This document shows positions 63,250 through 64,000 of a stretch of 64,000 nt of DNA, piece by piece (within the stretch, counting starts at the first letter, position 1; each line of letters starts with the position of its first letter). Source of the stretch: Numida meleagris (Eukaryota > Chordata > Aves > Galliformes > Numididae). The position numbers and the translations under genes are program-made. A model generated the notes under the pieces. That model was not told the origin of the DNA, made no database searches, and saw only the letters and a list, made by a program, of their open reading frames with translations. The stretch is from NCBI RefSeq assembly GCF_002078875.1, contig NC_034411.1, forward strand, positions 7,127,009 to 7,191,008, read 5' to 3'.

Positions 63250-64000
63250 ATGTATAAATGTGCGTATCACTTTAATGTAGCCAGTCCTATATATACACAT
63301 AATTTTGTGTGATTTATGTCCCTAATTAGATTCCCATGGCAACATTCTTCAGCTAACAATGTGTATCATAATCACCTTTTCTTCATACAAATGATTTCCT
63401 TAACTTTGCATGCATAACTTAGCAGCTTTTATTTTTAAAACTCATGTTAACAGTTTCTCTCTTGTTACCAGTAGGGGTGCTATGATAAGAAACTAATTTG
63501 CTGTAAAAATTACTCATTTGTCAAATAAGCATTAAAATAATTGTTCCCCTTTTGACTGTTACCCTGCTGTTTCCAGTCATTTTCAAAAACTAAATTATTT
63601 ACTCATTTGAAAGTTCAGCTGTGCATATTTTAATTGATATTCCCTCACAGGACTCATGTTGTTAATGACAATAATTAACCCAAAATGGCTGCTAAATAAT
63701 TATGCTGAATAGATACGAAGTATTTGTGCCGAAAGTAAAATCAGCATTTGAGAAACCATCAAAACATACAACTTTCCTATTTTATGGTAAAGCTTAGTAA
63801 TAGTTCATAATCAAATTAAGGATGAAAAGGAAAAATGTAGATTACACGCTTTGATGCAGAATATTTTATGTTTCCAATATAGCATGGTATTCTAGCTAAC
63901 AATGAGTACTCAGTCATTTTAATAAATCCCAAGTATTGCTATTCCAGATAGTAATATAAAGTATTCTCGTGAAGTCAGTGCAGTTAGGAATGTGGTAAAC
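63250..64000. promoter_or_regulatory. Putative developmental enhancer-like block
   Basis: The densest cluster of transcription-factor-like words in the window, free of repeats and of open frames. It has the palindrome CTAATTAG (63322-63329), the RFX X-box-like CCATGGCAAC (63334-63343), TTTGCATGCATAA (63405-63417) with a TGCATGCA palindrome, several TAAT cores (TTAATTGATATT near 63631, GTTAATGACAATAATTAACC at 63661-63680) and a YY1-like AAAATGGCTGC (63682-63692). CpG is very low. This is the profile of deeply conserved noncoding elements in gene deserts near developmental genes. No alignment was made, so conservation and function are inferred; the block probably continues beyond the window. 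Confidence 0.35.

Noticed and set aside
1..64000. tRNA, rRNA, CRISPR arrays, operons or other prokaryotic features
   Set aside because: Looked for tRNA B-box-like words and regularly spaced repeats; none were convincing, and the repeat content is that of a bird nuclear genome.

Overview
The window looks like nuclear DNA of a bird. The strongest evidence is its repeats: the recognisable mobile elements are mostly CR1 non-LTR retrotransposons. Most are 5'-truncated fragments, and several keep the CR1 3' end with its octamer-like ATTCTRTG motif. I see no Alu, L1 or other mammalian young repeats. The rest is AT-rich, repeat-poor, single-copy sequence with scattered homopolymer runs. The species cannot be fixed by reading; a galliform (chicken-like) genome would fit. 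There are no operons, ribosome-binding sites, CRISPR arrays or prokaryotic genes.

I found no protein-coding exon, tRNA, rRNA or other RNA gene that I can support. Most open reading frames are short, start with non-ATG codons, and show no family I recognise. Several are explained by CR1 remnants: 28194-28412 forward, 55216-55428 reverse, and both strands of 228-464. The longest open frame (42733-43467, forward) is unusual for its length but has no recognised domain. The window is best read as intergenic or intronic sequence of the gene-desert type.

Layout: 1-160 is an odd CpG-dense segment bounded by a 13-bp inverted repeat. 168-425 is a young CR1 on the minus strand. 430-9600 is unique sequence with a possible regulatory block at 2100-2330. 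9612-9780 and 12458-12512 are minus-strand CR1 ends. 12640-20365 is unique sequence. 20366-20450 is MIR-like. 21598-21868 is a plus-strand CR1. 25800-26260 is a possible conserved noncoding block, with ancient palindromic MITE-like pieces nearby at 25332-25378 and 26581-26660. 28194-28690 is a well preserved CR1 3' end with the end of its ORF2. 31233-31314 is a diverged tandem duplication. 32525-32650 is an ancient repeat tail. 42480-42730 and 43800-43920 are homeodomain-motif-rich AT blocks flanking the 244-codon frame. 48191-48310 is a second MIR-like fragment. 51680-53400 is a GC-richer stretch. 53836-55440 is an ancient, minus-strand CR1-family copy of about 1.6 kb in which the reverse transcriptase can still be recognised. 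55935-56152 is a plus-strand CR1 end. 63250-64000 is the most enhancer-like block of the window.

No undescribed biological system could be demonstrated. The parts most worth testing are the putative regulatory blocks, the CpG-dense edge segment, the long open frame, and the MIR-like and MITE-like fossils. All regulatory calls rest on motif density and base composition alone, without alignment.
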